Positions 1 to 9,859 of a stretch of 64,000 nucleotides of DNA are shown piece after piece. Location of the stretch: the NCBI RefSeq assembly GCF_900105595.1, contig NZ_LT629784.1:3750501-3814500 (forward strand), given 5' to 3'. The DNA comes from Stappia sp. ES.058 (GTDB lineage Bacteria > Pseudomonadota > Alphaproteobacteria > Rhizobiales > Stappiaceae). The notes under the pieces were generated by a model. That model did not search any database. It was not told where the DNA came from and saw nothing but the letters and a program-made list of their open reading frames with translations. Position numbers and translations under genes: made by a program. Every line of letters begins with the position of its first letter. Position 1 is the first letter of the stretch.

Positions 1-1
1 C

Positions 2-358
2 GCCGTGTCTTTTCGCGACCGCTGGCGCATCCGCCGCAACGGACAGCTGGTCTTCGCCGACGAGACGCGCATCAGCGGCGATGCGACCGACATCCTCTCC
101 GGATCGGCGACAGCGGCGGGGGGACGCGCCTTCGCCACGCTCGTCGATTGCCGAAAGGACGCGGAAACCGAGATCGACCGCGCAAGGGACGCGCTCGCCG
201 GCATCCGTCGCGAGGGCCTGAATGCAGGTGTCAGCGCCCGCACCGGCCTGCTGATCTTCCGGCTCGTGGCCGAGAACGGACAAATCCTGCGCGCCGGTCT
301 GATGGCACTGCTGGAAATGTGGCGGGGCGCGCGTTTGCCGCGCACATGGTATTGCTAA
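2..358 (+). CDS. ureD: urease accessory protein UreD, C-terminal part (5' end outside window)
   Basis: The open frame runs in from the left edge and ends in TAA at 356-358, giving about 118 residues of the C-terminal part of UreD/UreH. UreD binds apo-urease first and serves as the scaffold for UreF and UreG during nickel insertion. Recognisable family features are the stretch ending in LLIFRLVAENGQILR and the closing region LLEMWRGARLPRTW, which matches the usual UreD ending with an Arg-Leu-Pro-Arg-hydrophobic tail. It is followed by ureA 74 bp downstream, the normal gene order of alphaproteobacterial urease operons. The GTG at position 5 is only an internal codon; the true start lies before the window. 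Confidence 0.88.
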   Translation, partial: AVSFRDRWRIRRNGQLVFADETRISGDATDILSGSATAAGGRAFATLVDCRKDAETEIDRARDALAGIRREGLNAGVSARTGLLIFRLVAENGQILRAGLMALLEMWRGARLPRTWYC

Positions 359-432
359 CCTCAGGGCCACCGTTCCGGGCTGCTGAAGCGAACGAAAAAA
401 CGACTTGAACAAACGGGTTTGGGGACCGCCAG

Positions 433-735
433 ATGAAACTGACTCCGCGCGAAAAGGACAAGCTGCTGGTGGCGATGGCCGCCGTGGTGGCACGCAAGCG
501 GCTGGACCGGGGCGTCAAGCTCAACCACCCCGAAGCGATTGCCCTGATCACCGACGTCGTCGTCGAAGGCGCGCGCGACGGACGCAGCGTCGCGGAGATG
601 ATGAGCGCGGGCGCCGCGGTGCTCACGCGCGACCAGGTCATGGACGGCGTCGCCGAGATGATCCACGACGTCCAGGTCGAGGCAACCTTTCCAGACGGCA
701 CCAAGCTCGTCACCGTTCACCAACCGATCCGATGA
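433..735 (+). CDS. ureA: urease subunit gamma
   Basis: A 100-residue protein of exactly the usual UreA length. It begins [13 protein letters not shown] and ends with the family-typical segment [18 protein letters not shown]. UreA is the smallest structural subunit of the nickel enzyme that hydrolyses urea to ammonia and carbamate in the cytoplasm, forming the (UreABC)3 trimer with UreB and UreC. The ATG at 433 is chosen because family members start here; the longer overlapping frame from 405 is out of frame. ureB begins 10 bp after the stop. Confidence 0.97.
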   Translation: MKLTPREKDKLLVAMAAVVARKRLDRGVKLNHPEAIALITDVVVEGARDGRSVAEMMSAGAAVLTRDQVMDGVAEMIHDVQVEATFPDGTKLVTVHQPIR

Positions 736-745
736 GGGCGCCGAC

Positions 746-1051
746 ATGATCCCCGGAGAAATCTTTCCCGCTGATGGCGAGATCGAACTGAATGCCGGAC
801 GGCCCACGCTCGAGATCGACGTCGCCAACACCGGCGACCGGCCCGTCCAGGTCGGCTCCCACTATCATTTTGCCGAAACCAATCCTGCGCTCGACTTCGA
901 CCGGGCGGCGGCGCGCGGGTTGCGCCTTGATATTCCGGCCGGAACGGCGATCCGCTTCGAGCCGGGTCAGACGCGCAGCGTCACGCTCATTCCCTTCGTC
1001 GGAGACCGCACCGTCTACGGCTTCAACGGCAAGGTGATGGGACCACTATGA
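746..1051 (+). CDS. ureB: urease subunit beta
   Basis: 101 residues, the standard length for UreB. It starts [20 protein letters not shown] and carries the conserved [22 protein letters not shown] segment (residues about 29-51) and the late motif typical of the beta subunit, GFNGKV. Structural subunit of urease, packing around UreC. Its stop codon overlaps the start of the LprI-like gene (ATGA, 1048-1051), which indicates translational coupling to a gene that is not normally part of the urease set. Confidence 0.97.
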   Translation: MIPGEIFPADGEIELNAGRPTLEIDVANTGDRPVQVGSHYHFAETNPALDFDRAAARGLRLDIPAGTAIRFEPGQTRSVTLIPFVGDRTVYGFNGKVMGPL

Positions 1052-1473
1052 CGCGCAAGCACGCACGCATCCCCCTCGCCGTTTTCCTGCTGATGCTGCT
1101 CGCGCCGTTCGAGGTGCGCGCGCAGGACGTCGACTGCTCGGACCCCGTCACGCAGATGGAAATGACCTATTGCGCCGAGCAGGACTGGCAGGCGGCGGAC
1201 AGGGAACTGAATGCGGCCTACGGCCGGGCCATGGCCGCGATGAAACGCATGGATGCCGATCTGGCCGACAGCCCGACGCTCGCCGGCGCGGCGGATGCCC
1301 TGCGCAACGCCCAGCGCGCCTGGATCCCCTATCGCGACGCCGCCTGCGCCGCCTACGGCTTTCAGGCCCGTGGCGGCACGATGGAACCGATGCTGATCTA
1401 TCAATGCCGCGCCGATCTCACCGGCCAACGCACCCGCGAGCTCGATGACCTCGCAAGCGGTCTCGGCAACTGA
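1048..1473 (+). CDS. LprI/DUF1311-family secreted protein inside the urease operon
   Basis: 141 residues. Residues 1-25 look like a Sec signal peptide (basic start, then [10 protein letters not shown], cleavage after VRA). The mature part has the DUF1311 (lysozyme inhibitor LprI-type) pattern: [13 protein letters not shown] (Cys30, Cys42) followed by ADRELNAAY, then [15 protein letters not shown] and a late YQC, giving four cysteines able to form two disulfides in the periplasm. Some family members inhibit lysozyme; most have no known role. The gene overlaps ureB by 4 bp and ureC follows 39 bp later, so it is probably cotranscribed with urease. Function in urea metabolism is unknown. Confidence 0.85.
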   Translation: MTRKHARIPLAVFLLMLLAPFEVRAQDVDCSDPVTQMEMTYCAEQDWQAADRELNAAYGRAMAAMKRMDADLADSPTLAGAADALRNAQRAWIPYRDAACAAYGFQARGGTMEPMLIYQCRADLTGQRTRELDDLASGLGN

Positions 1474-1512
1474 GCCTTGCCATGACCCGCGCCGCACCGT
1501 CTGGAGACCCCG

Positions 1513-3225
1513 ATGCCCCATAAATTGTCGCGCGCCGCCTATGCGGACATGTTCGGCCCCACCACGGGCGACCGGATCCGTCTTGCCGACACCGATCTGA
1601 TCATCGAGGTCGAGAAGGACTTCACCGTCTATGGCGACGAGGTGAAGTTCGGCGGCGGCAAGGTCATCCGCGACGGCATGGGCCAGTCGCAGCGCACCCG
1701 CGCGCAAGGCGCGGTCGACACGGTGATCACCAATGCCGTGATTGTCGATCACACCGGCATCTACAAGGCCGATATCGGGCTGAAGGACGGCCGCATCGCG
1801 GCGATCGGCAAGGCCGGCAACCCCGACGTCCAGCCCGGCGTCGACATCGTGATCGGTCCGGGGACGGAGGCGATCGCGGCGGAAGGCAAGATCGTCACCG
1901 CCGGCGCGCTCGACGTGCACATCCACTTCATCTGCCCGCAGCAGATCGACGAGGCGCTGACCTCGGGCGTCACCACCATGCTCGGCGGCGGCACGGGGCC
2001 GGCGACCGGCACCAACGCCACGACCTGCACACCCGGCCCCTGGCACATCGAGCGCATGCTGCAGGCGGCCGAGGCCTTCCCGATGAACCTCGCCTTCGCC
2101 GGAAAGGGCAATGCGGCGCTTCCCGCGGCTCTCGAGGAACAGGTGCTCGCCGGTGCCTGCGCGCTGAAACTGCATGAGGACTGGGGCACGACGCCGGCGG
2201 CCATCGACTGCTGCCTGTCGGTCGCCGACGCCTATGACGTCCAGGTGATGATCCACACCGACACGCTGAACGAGTCCGGCTTCGTGGAAAACACCACCGC
2301 CGCCTTCAAGGGCCGCACCATTCATGCCTTCCACACCGAGGGTGCCGGCGGCGGCCACGCGCCCGACATCATCAAGCTGTGCGGCGAGGCCAACGTCATT
2401 CCCTCCTCGACCAATCCGACCCGGCCCTACACCGTCAACACCATCGACGAGCATCTCGACATGCTGATGGTGTGCCACCACCTCGACAGTTCGATTCCCG
2501 AGGACGTCGCCTTCGCCGAAAGCCGCATCCGCCGCGAGACCATCGCGGCCGAGGACATCCTCCACGACATGGGCGCCTTCTCCATCATCGCCTCCGACAG
2601 CCAGGCAATGGGCCGCGTCGGCGAGGTGATCATTCGCACCTTCCAGACCGCCCACAAGATGAAGGTCCAGCGCGGACGTCTTTCCGGCGAGAGCGGCGAC
2701 AACGACAATCTGCGCGTCCGCCGCTACATCTCCAAGGTCACGATCAACCCGGCCATCGCCCACGGTCTGTCGGAGCATGTCGGCTCTGTGGAAGTCGGCA
2801 AGCTCGCAGATCTGGTTCTGTGGGATCCGGCCTTCTTCGGCGTGAAGCCGGATCTGGTGATGAAACTCGGCACCATCGCGGCCGCCCCGATGGGCGATCC
2901 CAACGCCTCGATCCCGACGCCCCAGCCGGTGCACTATCGTCCGATGTTCGGATCTTTCGGCCGCGCAATGACCGCCTCTTCGGTGACCTTCGTGTCGCAG
3001 GCCGCCTATGAGAACGGCATCAAGGACCGGCTCGGGCTCGACCGCCTCGTGCTTCCCGTCGCCAACACGCGCGGCGGTATTTCCAAGGCCGCGATGGTGC
3101 TGAACGACGCAGCACCCAAGATCGAGGTCGACCCGGAAACCTACGAGGTGCGCGCCGACGGCGAACTGCTGACCTGCGAGCCGGCCGAGGTGCTTCCCAT
3201 GGCCCAGCGCTACTTCCTGTTCTAG
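1513..3225 (+). CDS. ureC: urease subunit alpha (catalytic)
   Basis: 570 residues, the usual UreC size. All active-site residues can be seen: the nickel ligands His136 and His138 in [10 protein letters not shown], the lysine that becomes carbamylated, Lys219, in [12 protein letters not shown], His248 in [12 protein letters not shown], His274 in [12 protein letters not shown], the mobile flap Cys321-His322 in [13 protein letters not shown], and Asp362 in [11 protein letters not shown]. Each lies two positions later than in the Klebsiella enzyme. A ribosome binding site CTGGAG lies just before ATG 1513. Hydrolyses urea in the cytoplasm and needs the UreDEFG proteins for nickel insertion. Confidence 0.98.
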   Translation: MPHKLSRAAYADMFGPTTGDRIRLADTDLIIEVEKDFTVYGDEVKFGGGKVIRDGMGQSQRTRAQGAVDTVITNAVIVDHTGIYKADIGLKDGRIAAIGKAGNPDVQPGVDIVIGPGTEAIAAEGKIVTAGALDVHIHFICPQQIDEALTSGVTTMLGGGTGPATGTNATTCTPGPWHIERMLQAAEAFPMNLAFAGKGNAALPAALEEQVLAGACALKLHEDWGTTPAAIDCCLSVADAYDVQVMIHTDTLNESGFVENTTAAFKGRTIHAFHTEGAGGGHAPDIIKLCGEANVIPSSTNPTRPYTVNTIDEHLDMLMVCHHLDSSIPEDVAFAESRIRRETIAAEDILHDMGAFSIIASDSQAMGRVGEVIIRTFQTAHKMKVQRGRLSGESGDNDNLRVRRYISKVTINPAIAHGLSEHVGSVEVGKLADLVLWDPAFFGVKPDLVMKLGTIAAAPMGDPNASIPTPQPVHYRPMFGSFGRAMTASSVTFVSQAAYENGIKDRLGLDRLVLPVANTRGGISKAAMVLNDAAPKIEVDPETYEVRADGELLTCEPAEVLPMAQRYFLF

Positions 3226-3264
3226 GCTCGGCGCGGCACAAACGGTGATCGGGAGGGACATGCG

Positions 3265-3873
3265 ATGTATACGGTGATCGGCTTTCCGCGCACGCGCGCC
3301 ATGCGGGTGATGTGGATGCTGGAAGAGCTTGGCGAGGGCTACGACCTGGTGCCGGCGATGCCGCAAAGCGACGAGGTTCGAACGCTCAATCCGCTCGGCA
3401 AGGTGCCGGTGCTGAAGGACGGCGCGCATGTGCTCACCGATTCCGTCGCGATCTGCCAGTATCTCGCCGACAAGCACGGCGCACTGACATATCCCGCAGG
3501 CACGCCGGAGCGCGCCCGCCAGGATGCGGTTACGCAGTTCACCGTCGACGAGGTCGAGGGCGCGCTGTGGACGGCGGCCAAGAACAGCTTCATCCACCCG
3601 GAAGACCTGCGCGTGCCGGAGATCAAGCGCGTCTGCGCGGCGGAATTCGCAACCGCGATGCAGCGGCTCGAGGTCATGATCGGGGCGGGGCCGTTCGTGA
3701 TGGGCGAGACGTTCACGGTGCCCGACATCCTGCTCGGCCACGCCGCCGGCTGGGCGCGGGCGGCAAAGTTCGACGTGCCGGAAACCGGCCCCCTCGCCGA
3801 TTATCTCGCTCGCGTCACGGCACGTCCCGCCTTCAAGGCGGCCCTCCTGCACGGCAAGGACGCCGACGCATGA
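3265..3873 (+). CDS. glutathione S-transferase family protein
   Basis: 202 residues with an N-terminal thioredoxin-like GST domain (MYTVIGFPRTRAMRVMWMLEEL, then NPLGKVPVLKDG and the glutathione-binding TDSVAI motif at about residues 59-64) and an all-helical C-terminal domain (FVMGETFTVPDILLGH, with the conserved Asp of the GST N-capping box). Likely a cytoplasmic glutathione-dependent enzyme; substrate unknown. It lies between ureC and ureE and its TGA overlaps the ureE ATG (3870-3873), so it is translated from the urease transcript. A purine-rich GGGAGGGA stands before the start. GST genes are not part of the standard urease set. Confidence 0.9.
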   Translation: MYTVIGFPRTRAMRVMWMLEELGEGYDLVPAMPQSDEVRTLNPLGKVPVLKDGAHVLTDSVAICQYLADKHGALTYPAGTPERARQDAVTQFTVDEVEGALWTAAKNSFIHPEDLRVPEIKRVCAAEFATAMQRLEVMIGAGPFVMGETFTVPDILLGHAAGWARAAKFDVPETGPLADYLARVTARPAFKAALLHGKDADA

Positions 3874-4385
3874 TCCGTGTCGCCGAAATTCTCCCCGCCG
3901 GGAGCTGGGAGGGCGCACCCGACGACAGCGTGGTGCTCGACCGCGAGGACCGTCACCGCCGCCGGGCGGTGCTCGACGGTGCGCGCGGAACGCAGGTGCT
4001 GCTCGATCAGCCGAAAGCCGTCCAGCTGCGCCATGGCGACGGCTTGCGGCTGGAGGACGGGCGTATCGTCGCGATTCTCGCCGCCGCCGAGCAACTGGTG
4101 GAAATCGAGGCGGACGGGTTTGACGCGCTTCTCAGAATCGCCTGGCACCTCGGCAACCGCCACCTGCCGACGCAGCTTGTCCCCGGCGCGCTGCGCATTC
4201 GCCGCGATCATGTCATCGAGGATCTCGTGACCCGCCTCGGCGGACGAATGAACGTGATGACGGCGCCGTTCGATCCCGAAGGCGGCGCCTATGGCCATGG
4301 CACGGTGCAGGGTCACGACCACCCTCAAGACCACGGACACGGGCATGACCACGCGCATGGGCATCACCATTCCCATGACCGATGA
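3870..4385 (+). CDS. ureE: urease accessory protein UreE (nickel metallochaperone)
   Basis: 171 residues. N-terminal peptide-binding domain (residues 1-75), then the metal-binding domain with HLGNRHLPTQL (93-103) and IRRDHVIEDL (110-119), and a histidine-rich tail from residue 143 to the end with twelve His, mostly in H-D-H and H-G-H steps. UreE binds nickel and passes it to UreG. The start is the ATG at 3870, which overlaps the GST stop; the frame stays open far upstream, but only this start gives the family N-terminus. The tail coding sequence overlaps the ureF start by 11 bp. Confidence 0.95.
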   Translation: MIRVAEILPAGSWEGAPDDSVVLDREDRHRRRAVLDGARGTQVLLDQPKAVQLRHGDGLRLEDGRIVAILAAAEQLVEIEADGFDALLRIAWHLGNRHLPTQLVPGALRIRRDHVIEDLVTRLGGRMNVMTAPFDPEGGAYGHGTVQGHDHPQDHGHGHDHAHGHHHSHDR

Positions 4386-5106
4386 CGCCGCCCTGTCGCC
4401 GGACGCGCTTCATGCGCTGCTGGCCTGGATGTCGCCGGCCTTTCCCGTCGGCGCCTACACCTACAGCCACGGGCTGGAATGGGCCGTGGAAGAGGGCACG
4501 GTGAAGGATGCGCCAAGCCTTGAAGCCTGGCTCGGCGATGTCCTGCGCCATGGCGCGGGCCGCTCGGATGCAATCCTGCTGGCACGGGCGATGGATGCTG
4601 CGAATGCCGGCGACACACGCGCCTTTCTCGACCTGCTTGAACTGTCGCTTGCCCTGCAGCCCTCCGCCGAGCGCTTCCTGGAGGCCAGCGCCCAGGGCGG
4701 CGCCTTCATCGCGGCGGTGCGCGATGCCTGGCCGGCCCCGCACGAATGCCCTGCGTCGGCGCTTTTCCAGGATCTGACGAGCGGACCCGAGGCGGTCCCC
4801 CGAAACGGCTGGAGCTATCCGCTCGCCGTGGCGCTGGCCGCCAGCGCGCATGACATCCCGGCCGCAGCGGTCGTCGGCGCCTACCTGCATGCCTTCGCCG
4901 CAAATCTGGTGTCGGCGGCGGTGCGCGCGGTGCCGCTCGGCCAGACCGACGGCCAGCGCGTGATCCGGGCGCTCGGCCCCGCCATCGCCGCCCTTGCCGG
5001 CGACGCGCCGGACAGCGGCCTAGAGGATATCGGTGGCTGCGCCTTTCTCGCCGACATCGCCTCGATGAACCACGAAACCCAATACACGCGGCTGTTTCGC
5101 TCATGA
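4375..5106 (+). CDS. ureF: urease accessory protein UreF
   Basis: 243 residues from the ATG at 4375 (MTDDAALSPDALHALLAWMS). Family hallmarks: FPVGAYTYSHGLEWAVEEG (residues 23-41), an all-alpha fold, and the region NLVSAAVRAVPLGQTDGQR. UreF joins UreD on the urease apoprotein and gates UreG GTP hydrolysis so that nickel is delivered correctly. The frame extends upstream to 4291, but those codons are the antisense-looking shadow of the ureE His-tail, so 4375 is preferred. ureG follows 59 bp later. Confidence 0.94.
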   Translation: MTDDAALSPDALHALLAWMSPAFPVGAYTYSHGLEWAVEEGTVKDAPSLEAWLGDVLRHGAGRSDAILLARAMDAANAGDTRAFLDLLELSLALQPSAERFLEASAQGGAFIAAVRDAWPAPHECPASALFQDLTSGPEAVPRNGWSYPLAVALAASAHDIPAAAVVGAYLHAFAANLVSAAVRAVPLGQTDGQRVIRALGPAIAALAGDAPDSGLEDIGGCAFLADIASMNHETQYTRLFRS

Positions 5107-5165
5107 CCCACCAACCGGTGAGATCGGCACGCCGCCAGATGCAAGAACCTGCGGAGATCGGATAG

Positions 5166-5798
5166 ATGGCACCCCTGAACGGACCTTTGCGCGTCGGCAT
5201 CGGCGGCCCCGTCGGCTCCGGCAAGACGGCGCTGATGGATGCGCTTTGCAAGAAACTGCGCGACACCTTCGAGATCGCCGCGATCACCAACGACATCTAC
5301 ACCAAGGAAGACGCGGAGTTCCTGACCCGCTCCGGTGCGCTGGAAGCCGCCCGCATTCGCGGCGTGGAGACCGGCGGCTGCCCGCATACCGCGATCCGCG
5401 AGGACGCCTCGATCAATCTCGCGGCGGTCGCCGATCTCGAGGCGGCCTTCCCCGCGCTCGACCTGATCCTGATCGAATCCGGCGGCGACAATCTCGCCGC
5501 GACCTTCTCGCCGGAGCTTGCGGACCTGACGATCTACGTGATCGACGTCTCCGCCGGCGACAAGATCCCGCGCAAAGGGGGCCCCGGCATCACCCGCTCC
5601 GACCTTCTGGTGATCAACAAGACCGATCTCGCGCCGCTGGTCGGCGCCTCGCTCGAGGTGATGGATCGCGACGCGCGCATGATGCGCCGCGAGCGCCCCT
5701 TCGTCTTCACCAACGTCAAGACCGGCAGCGGCGTCGACGAGGTCCTCGGCTTTCTTTTGAAGCGCGGCGGACTGAGCGAAAGCGAAAAGGCCGGCTGA
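5166..5798 (+). CDS. ureG: urease accessory GTPase UreG
   Basis: 210 residues, SIMIBI-class G protein. P-loop GPVGSGKT at residues 14-21; the nickel-binding Cys-Pro-His motif at 72-74 in [26 protein letters not shown] (switch region), and the guanine-specificity motif NKTDLAP. UreG dimerises with nickel and GTP and hands the metal to the UreDF-urease complex. Start ATG 5166 follows GCGGAGATCGG. It is the last recognisable urease gene; no urea or nickel transporter gene is visible in the window. Confidence 0.97.
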   Translation: MAPLNGPLRVGIGGPVGSGKTALMDALCKKLRDTFEIAAITNDIYTKEDAEFLTRSGALEAARIRGVETGGCPHTAIREDASINLAAVADLEAAFPALDLILIESGGDNLAATFSPELADLTIYVIDVSAGDKIPRKGGPGITRSDLLVINKTDLAPLVGASLEVMDRDARMMRRERPFVFTNVKTGSGVDEVLGFLLKRGGLSESEKAG

Positions 5799-5872
5799 GC
5801 GCCCGCGATCTTTCCCGACAGGCCGTTTGCGCTATAAGGTGCAGGCAAAAAGGCCGACGGGAGACATGCGCG

Positions 5873-6271
5873 ATGATGCTGGACGGGATCAATCTGCTGG
5901 CGGTGCTGGCGGCCGCCATCGCCTCCTTCGTCGCCGGCGCGGCCTGGTACGGCGTGCTCGGCAAGCACTGGATGCGCGCGGCCCGTTTGACGAAGGAACA
6001 GACCCGCCCCTCCGCACCCCTTTTTGCCGGCACCTTCCTCTGCCAGCTGCTGATGGCCTTCGTCTTCGCCGGTCTGGTCTATCACGCCGGCCCGGTGACG
6101 GTCGCCAACGGCCTGCTGTCGGCGAGCCTCGTCTGGGTCGGGTTGATCGCCACCAGCCTGATCGTCAATCACCGGTTCCAGGGACGGCCCTGGTCGCTGA
6201 CCCTGATCGACGGCGGGCACTGGCTGGCGGTTCTGCTCGTCCAGGGCGCGGTAATCGGCGCCATCGGCTGA
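5873..6271 (+). CDS. DUF1761 family membrane protein
   Basis: 132 residues, starting MMLDGINLLAVLAAAIASF. Four hydrophobic segments are visible (about residues 6-26, 49-71, 79-97 and 112-131). The family signature includes GAAWYGVLGKHWM near the first helix and WVGLIATSLIVNHRFQGRPWSLTLIDGGHWL near the end, as in DUF1761 proteins. Function of the family is unknown. A GGGAG motif precedes the start at good spacing. It follows ureG by 74 bp and could share its transcript, but this is not needed for urease assembly elsewhere. Confidence 0.85.
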   Translation: MMLDGINLLAVLAAAIASFVAGAAWYGVLGKHWMRAARLTKEQTRPSAPLFAGTFLCQLLMAFVFAGLVYHAGPVTVANGLLSASLVWVGLIATSLIVNHRFQGRPWSLTLIDGGHWLAVLLVQGAVIGAIG

Positions 6272-6440
6272 GCGCGGTTTCTCCCGCTTTTCGTTCCAAA
6301 GGCTTACGCGTTGATCCCGAGCCTACGAAAGAACGACGGCTGCCCAGTGGACGGCCCGCCCCCTCATCCCCATAATGCGCGGCATTCGCAAGCACCGCAC
6401 CCGCGAACGTGCGGGCAAATGACATTTTGGGAGGGTCCGT

Positions 6441-8381
6441 ATGTCCGAAAATCTCTATCCGGTTCCGGCGGACATCGCCGCCACGGCGCTTGTCGACAAC
6501 GCCAAGTACCAGGAAATGTATGAGGCCTCGGTCGCCGACCCGGAAGGCTTCTGGGCCGAGCACGGCAAACGCATCGACTGGATCAAGCCCTACACCAAGG
6601 TCAAGAACACCTCCTTCGATCCGCACAACGTCTCGATCAAGTGGTTCGAGGACGGCACGCTCAACGTCTCCGCCAACTGCGTCGACCGCCACGTGGCGAC
6701 GCGCGGCGACAAGCCGGCGATCATCTGGGAAGGCGACGACCCGTCCGAACACAAGATCATCACCTACAAGGAACTGCACCACGAGGTGAACAAATTCGCC
6801 AATGTTCTCCACGCAATGGGCGTGAAGAAGGGCGACCGCGTCACCCTCTACCTGCCGATGATCCCGGAAGCGGCCTATGCGATGCTCGCCTGCGCCCGCG
6901 TCGGCGCGGTGCACTCCATCGTCTTCGGCGGCTTTTCGCCCGACAGCCTCGCCCAGCGCATCACCGGCTGCGAGTCCAAGGTGGTGATCACCGCCGACGA
7001 GGGCCTGCGCGGCGGCCGCAAGGTGGCGCTCAAGGCCAATGTCGACAAGGCGGTCGAGGGACTGGACGTCGACAAGGTCATCGTCGTCAAGCGCACCGGC
7101 GGCGACATCTCGATGAAGGACGGCCGCGACGTCTGGTACCACGAGGAAGCCGACCGGGTCTCCGACCATTGCGCGCCGGTGGAAATGAACGCGGAAGATC
7201 CGCTGTTCATCCTCTACACGTCCGGTTCCACGGGCCAGCCCAAGGGCGTGTTGCACACCTCGGGCGGCTATCTGGTCTACGCCTCGATGACGCATGAGTA
7301 CGTCTTCGACTGCAAGGACGACGACGTCTACTGGTGCACGGCGGATGTGGGCTGGGTGACCGGCCACTCCTACATCGTCTACGGGCCGCTCGCCAATGGC
7401 GCCACCACGCTGATGTTCGAGGGCGTGCCGACCCATCCCTCGCCGGCCCGGTTCTGGGAGGTGGTCGACAAGCACAAGGTGTCGATCTTCTACACCGCAC
7501 CGACCGCGATCCGCTCGCTGATGGGAGCGGGTCCCGACCATGTCACCAAGACCTCGCGCAAGTCGCTGCGCATTCTCGGATCCGTCGGCGAGCCGATCAA
7601 TCCGGAAGCCTGGCAGTGGTATTACGATGTCGTCGGCGACGGCCGCTGCCCGATCGTCGACACCTGGTGGCAGACGGAAACCGGCGGCATCCTGATCACG
7701 CCGCTGCCGGGTGCCACGGATCTCAAGCCGGGCTCCGCGACGCGGCCCTTCTTCGGCGTCCAGCCGGCGCTGGTCGACGCGGAAGGCAAGATCCTCGACG
7801 GCGCCACGGAAGGCAATCTCGTGCTGCTCGACAGCTGGCCGGGCCAGATGCGAACGGTCTACGGCGACCACGAGCGCTTCGTGCAGACCTATTTCTCCGC
7901 CTACAAGGGGATGTATTTCACCGGCGACGGTTGCCGCCGCGACGCGGACGGCTACTACTGGATCACCGGTCGCGTCGACGACGTGATCAACGTCTCGGGC
8001 CACCGCATGGGCACGGCGGAAGTGGAATCCGCACTCGTCGCCCATCCCAAGGTCTCGGAAGCCGCCGTGGTCGGCTATCCGCACGATCTCAAGGGGCAGG
8101 GCATCTACGTCTATGTGACGCTGATGGCCGGCGAGGAGCCGAGCGACGAACTGGCCAAGGAACTGCGCACCTGGGTGCGCAATGAGATCGGCCCGATCGC
8201 CTCGCCGGACCTCATCCAGTTCGCCCCGGGCCTGCCCAAGACCCGCTCGGGCAAGATCATGCGCCGCATCCTGCGCAAGATCGCCGAGGACAGCTTCGAG
8301 AACCTGGGCGACACCTCGACGCTCGCCGACCCCGCCGTGGTCGACGACCTGATCGAGAACCGTCAGAACCGCCCGTCCTGA
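6441..8381 (+). CDS. acs: acetyl-CoA synthetase
   Basis: 646 residues, full length for AcsA. It makes acetyl-CoA from acetate, ATP and CoA through acetyl-AMP. Visible motifs: the phosphate-binding loop [15 protein letters not shown] (about 256-270), [15 protein letters not shown], the core WWQTETGG, the hinge [21 protein letters not shown], and the C-terminal [12 protein letters not shown] with Lys605, the site of regulatory acetylation in homologues. The start ATG is preceded by TGGGAGGG. It stands alone, with a strong hairpin terminator just downstream. Confidence 0.98.
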   Translation: MSENLYPVPADIAATALVDNAKYQEMYEASVADPEGFWAEHGKRIDWIKPYTKVKNTSFDPHNVSIKWFEDGTLNVSANCVDRHVATRGDKPAIIWEGDDPSEHKIITYKELHHEVNKFANVLHAMGVKKGDRVTLYLPMIPEAAYAMLACARVGAVHSIVFGGFSPDSLAQRITGCESKVVITADEGLRGGRKVALKANVDKAVEGLDVDKVIVVKRTGGDISMKDGRDVWYHEEADRVSDHCAPVEMNAEDPLFILYTSGSTGQPKGVLHTSGGYLVYASMTHEYVFDCKDDDVYWCTADVGWVTGHSYIVYGPLANGATTLMFEGVPTHPSPARFWEVVDKHKVSIFYTAPTAIRSLMGAGPDHVTKTSRKSLRILGSVGEPINPEAWQWYYDVVGDGRCPIVDTWWQTETGGILITPLPGATDLKPGSATRPFFGVQPALVDAEGKILDGATEGNLVLLDSWPGQMRTVYGDHERFVQTYFSAYKGMYFTGDGCRRDADGYYWITGRVDDVINVSGHRMGTAEVESALVAHPKVSEAAVVGYPHDLKGQGIYVYVTLMAGEEPSDELAKELRTWVRNEIGPIASPDLIQFAPGLPKTRSGKIMRRILRKIAEDSFENLGDTSTLADPAVVDDLIENRQNRPS

Positions 8382-8414
8382 CGGCGGCTGACGGACCACG
8401 TCGAACCGAACAGC

Positions 8415-8446
8415 AAACGCCGGGACCGCAAGGCCCCGGCGTTTTG
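8415..8446 (+). terminator. Rho-independent terminator after acs
   Basis: A 10-bp stem AAACGCCGGG/CCCGGCGTTT (8415-8424 with 8435-8444), extended inside by CC/GG around a GCAA tetraloop, followed by T. It sits 33 bp after the acs stop. Because the stem begins with AAA and ends with TTT it could also terminate the convergent gene at 8474. Confidence 0.8.
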
Positions 8447-8473
8447 CATTCCGACGACCCGTCGCAGCCGCGC

Positions 8474-9859
8474 TCAGCGCGCCAGATAGGTCGTCTTGAT
8501 CTGGTTGGCGATGGCCGAAAAACGCTCGATCAGTTCATCGTCATCGTCGGCGAGATAATAGTCCGACGGCGTCGAGGCACACTTTTCCATGACCTTCTTG
8601 GCATTCGAATTGCCGCCGATCTGGAAGCCCACCGTGATGATCTTGATGCCGCTGTCTTTTGCTTCCTCGCACAGCCGGATCGCCCGATTGGTGGATTCAG
8701 AGCCCCCGGTATGTGCCAGCCAGTCATAGTTCACACCGCGAACCCGCGCCGGCTGAAAGTAGGTATTGAACTCACCGTCCGTCATCAACAGCATGTATTT
8801 CAGAACGCGTTCATCGGTTTCAGGTGCCGGACGACTTTCAGAAGGCCACAGTCCCGACCAGCGGCTGGACAGCGTGTACCACCCCCAGGCGACTCCGGTC
8901 TGGCCGGCCGTGTTTCCCGACGCCTGGAGATTGGCGATCGTGTGCAAGGGCGTGCCGCGCTTCGAGGACGACCCCGGATCGAGGGTAAGCGGCACGAGTT
9001 CGGCGTCCGGGCAGACGAACCCGGAGCTGCTGCGAACAGAATTGCCACTCTTGTAATAGCCGCGCTTGTAGCCGCTGCGCACCGTTCCCGGGCCGACGAC
9101 CGCCGTCGTATAGCTGTCATCCGAATAGGCCTGCGCGCCAGTGCGTTCCGACACACAATATTCGAATGACTTGCGCGAGGCGTTCCATCCGCCCGTCGCT
9201 GTCGTCGCGCGACTGGTTCCGATGTTCACGCCGGAGGCATAGGGAATGACGGCGATCCGGACCTTTTCATTGGCGTCGGCCGAATCCGGCGGCACCAGCG
9301 TGTTCACAAAGGCTTCGGCCGCATCGCGCAGCGCGCGGATCTTCGACCCGCCCATCGATCCGGTCACGTCGAGCACCAGCGCCGCCTCGACGCTTTTGGG
9401 ATAAATCGCCTGCGCGGCGACCGACACGTCGAGCTTTTCCGGCCCCAGACCGCCGAGACCGATGAAAAAGGTCGGAACGCTGGCGCTCGCCGCCACCGCG
9501 ATCTGGCGTGTCAGCGTGTTGATCTGCGGCTCGTCGATCGTCACGGTGGCGCCGGAGACACTGGAGCCATCGCCGTTCGCGCCGAAATAGGCCGCGTAAT
9601 TGTCGTCGAGGAAGGACCGGATCTCGCCCTCCGTCATGTTGCGAATCGACAGTTCGCGCGCCACCGCCAGCATCGCCGCGTCGAGGCCGCGCGCCAGCGA
9701 CTGGCGCTGGTTGACAGCGCGGGCGAAGTCGATCCCGGCCCCGGCAGCCACGATGACGAACACCAGCACGATCGCAAACAGCGGCAGGATTGCGCCCCGC
9801 CTGTCCCGGGCGAACCCGGACAACCGCGAATGTCTTGGGTCGAACTTCCAGCCTGTCAT
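8474..9859 (-). CDS. TadG-like pilus-assembly protein with von Willebrand factor A domain
   Basis: 461 residues. Starts with a cytoplasmic basic segment, then the TadE/TadG-type anchor helix (residues about 23-47, RRGAILPLFAIVLVF then GIDFARAV). The remainder is extracytoplasmic. A VWA domain begins near residue 157 with the metal-ion-dependent adhesion motif DVTGSMG (Asp164, Thr166, Ser168) and continues through YMLLMTDGEFNTY to the C-terminus. Such proteins occur as minor pilin-like factors of Flp/Tad systems, but no other tad gene is present here, so it is an orphan copy. It may act in surface attachment; this is inferred from the family. Confidence 0.85.
   Translation of the reverse strand: MTGWKFDPRHSRLSGFARDRRGAILPLFAIVLVFVIVAAGAGIDFARAVNQRQSLARGLDAAMLAVARELSIRNMTEGEIRSFLDDNYAAYFGANGDGSSVSGATVTIDEPQINTLTRQIAVAASASVPTFFIGLGGLGPEKLDVSVAAQAIYPKSVEAALVLDVTGSMGGSKIRALRDAAEAFVNTLVPPDSADANEKVRIAVIPYASGVNIGTSRATTATGGWNASRKSFEYCVSERTGAQAYSDDSYTTAVVGPGTVRSGYKRGYYKSGNSVRSSSGFVCPDAELVPLTLDPGSSSKRGTPLHTIANLQASGNTAGQTGVAWGWYTLSSRWSGLWPSESRPAPETDERVLKYMLLMTDGEFNTYFQPARVRGVNYDWLAHTGGSESTNRAIRLCEEAKDSGIKIITVGFQIGGNSNAKKVMEKCASTPSDYYLADDDDELIERFSAIANQIKTTYLAR

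Noticed and set aside
1015..3918. 967-codon open frame antisense to ureB, ureC and the GST gene
   Set aside because: Mirror of genuine genes in GC-rich DNA with strong third-position bias; composition is Arg/His/Gly/Asp-rich with no domain.
6165..8399. 744-codon antisense frame over acs
   Set aside because: Shadow of a certain gene; low-complexity composition and no start signal.
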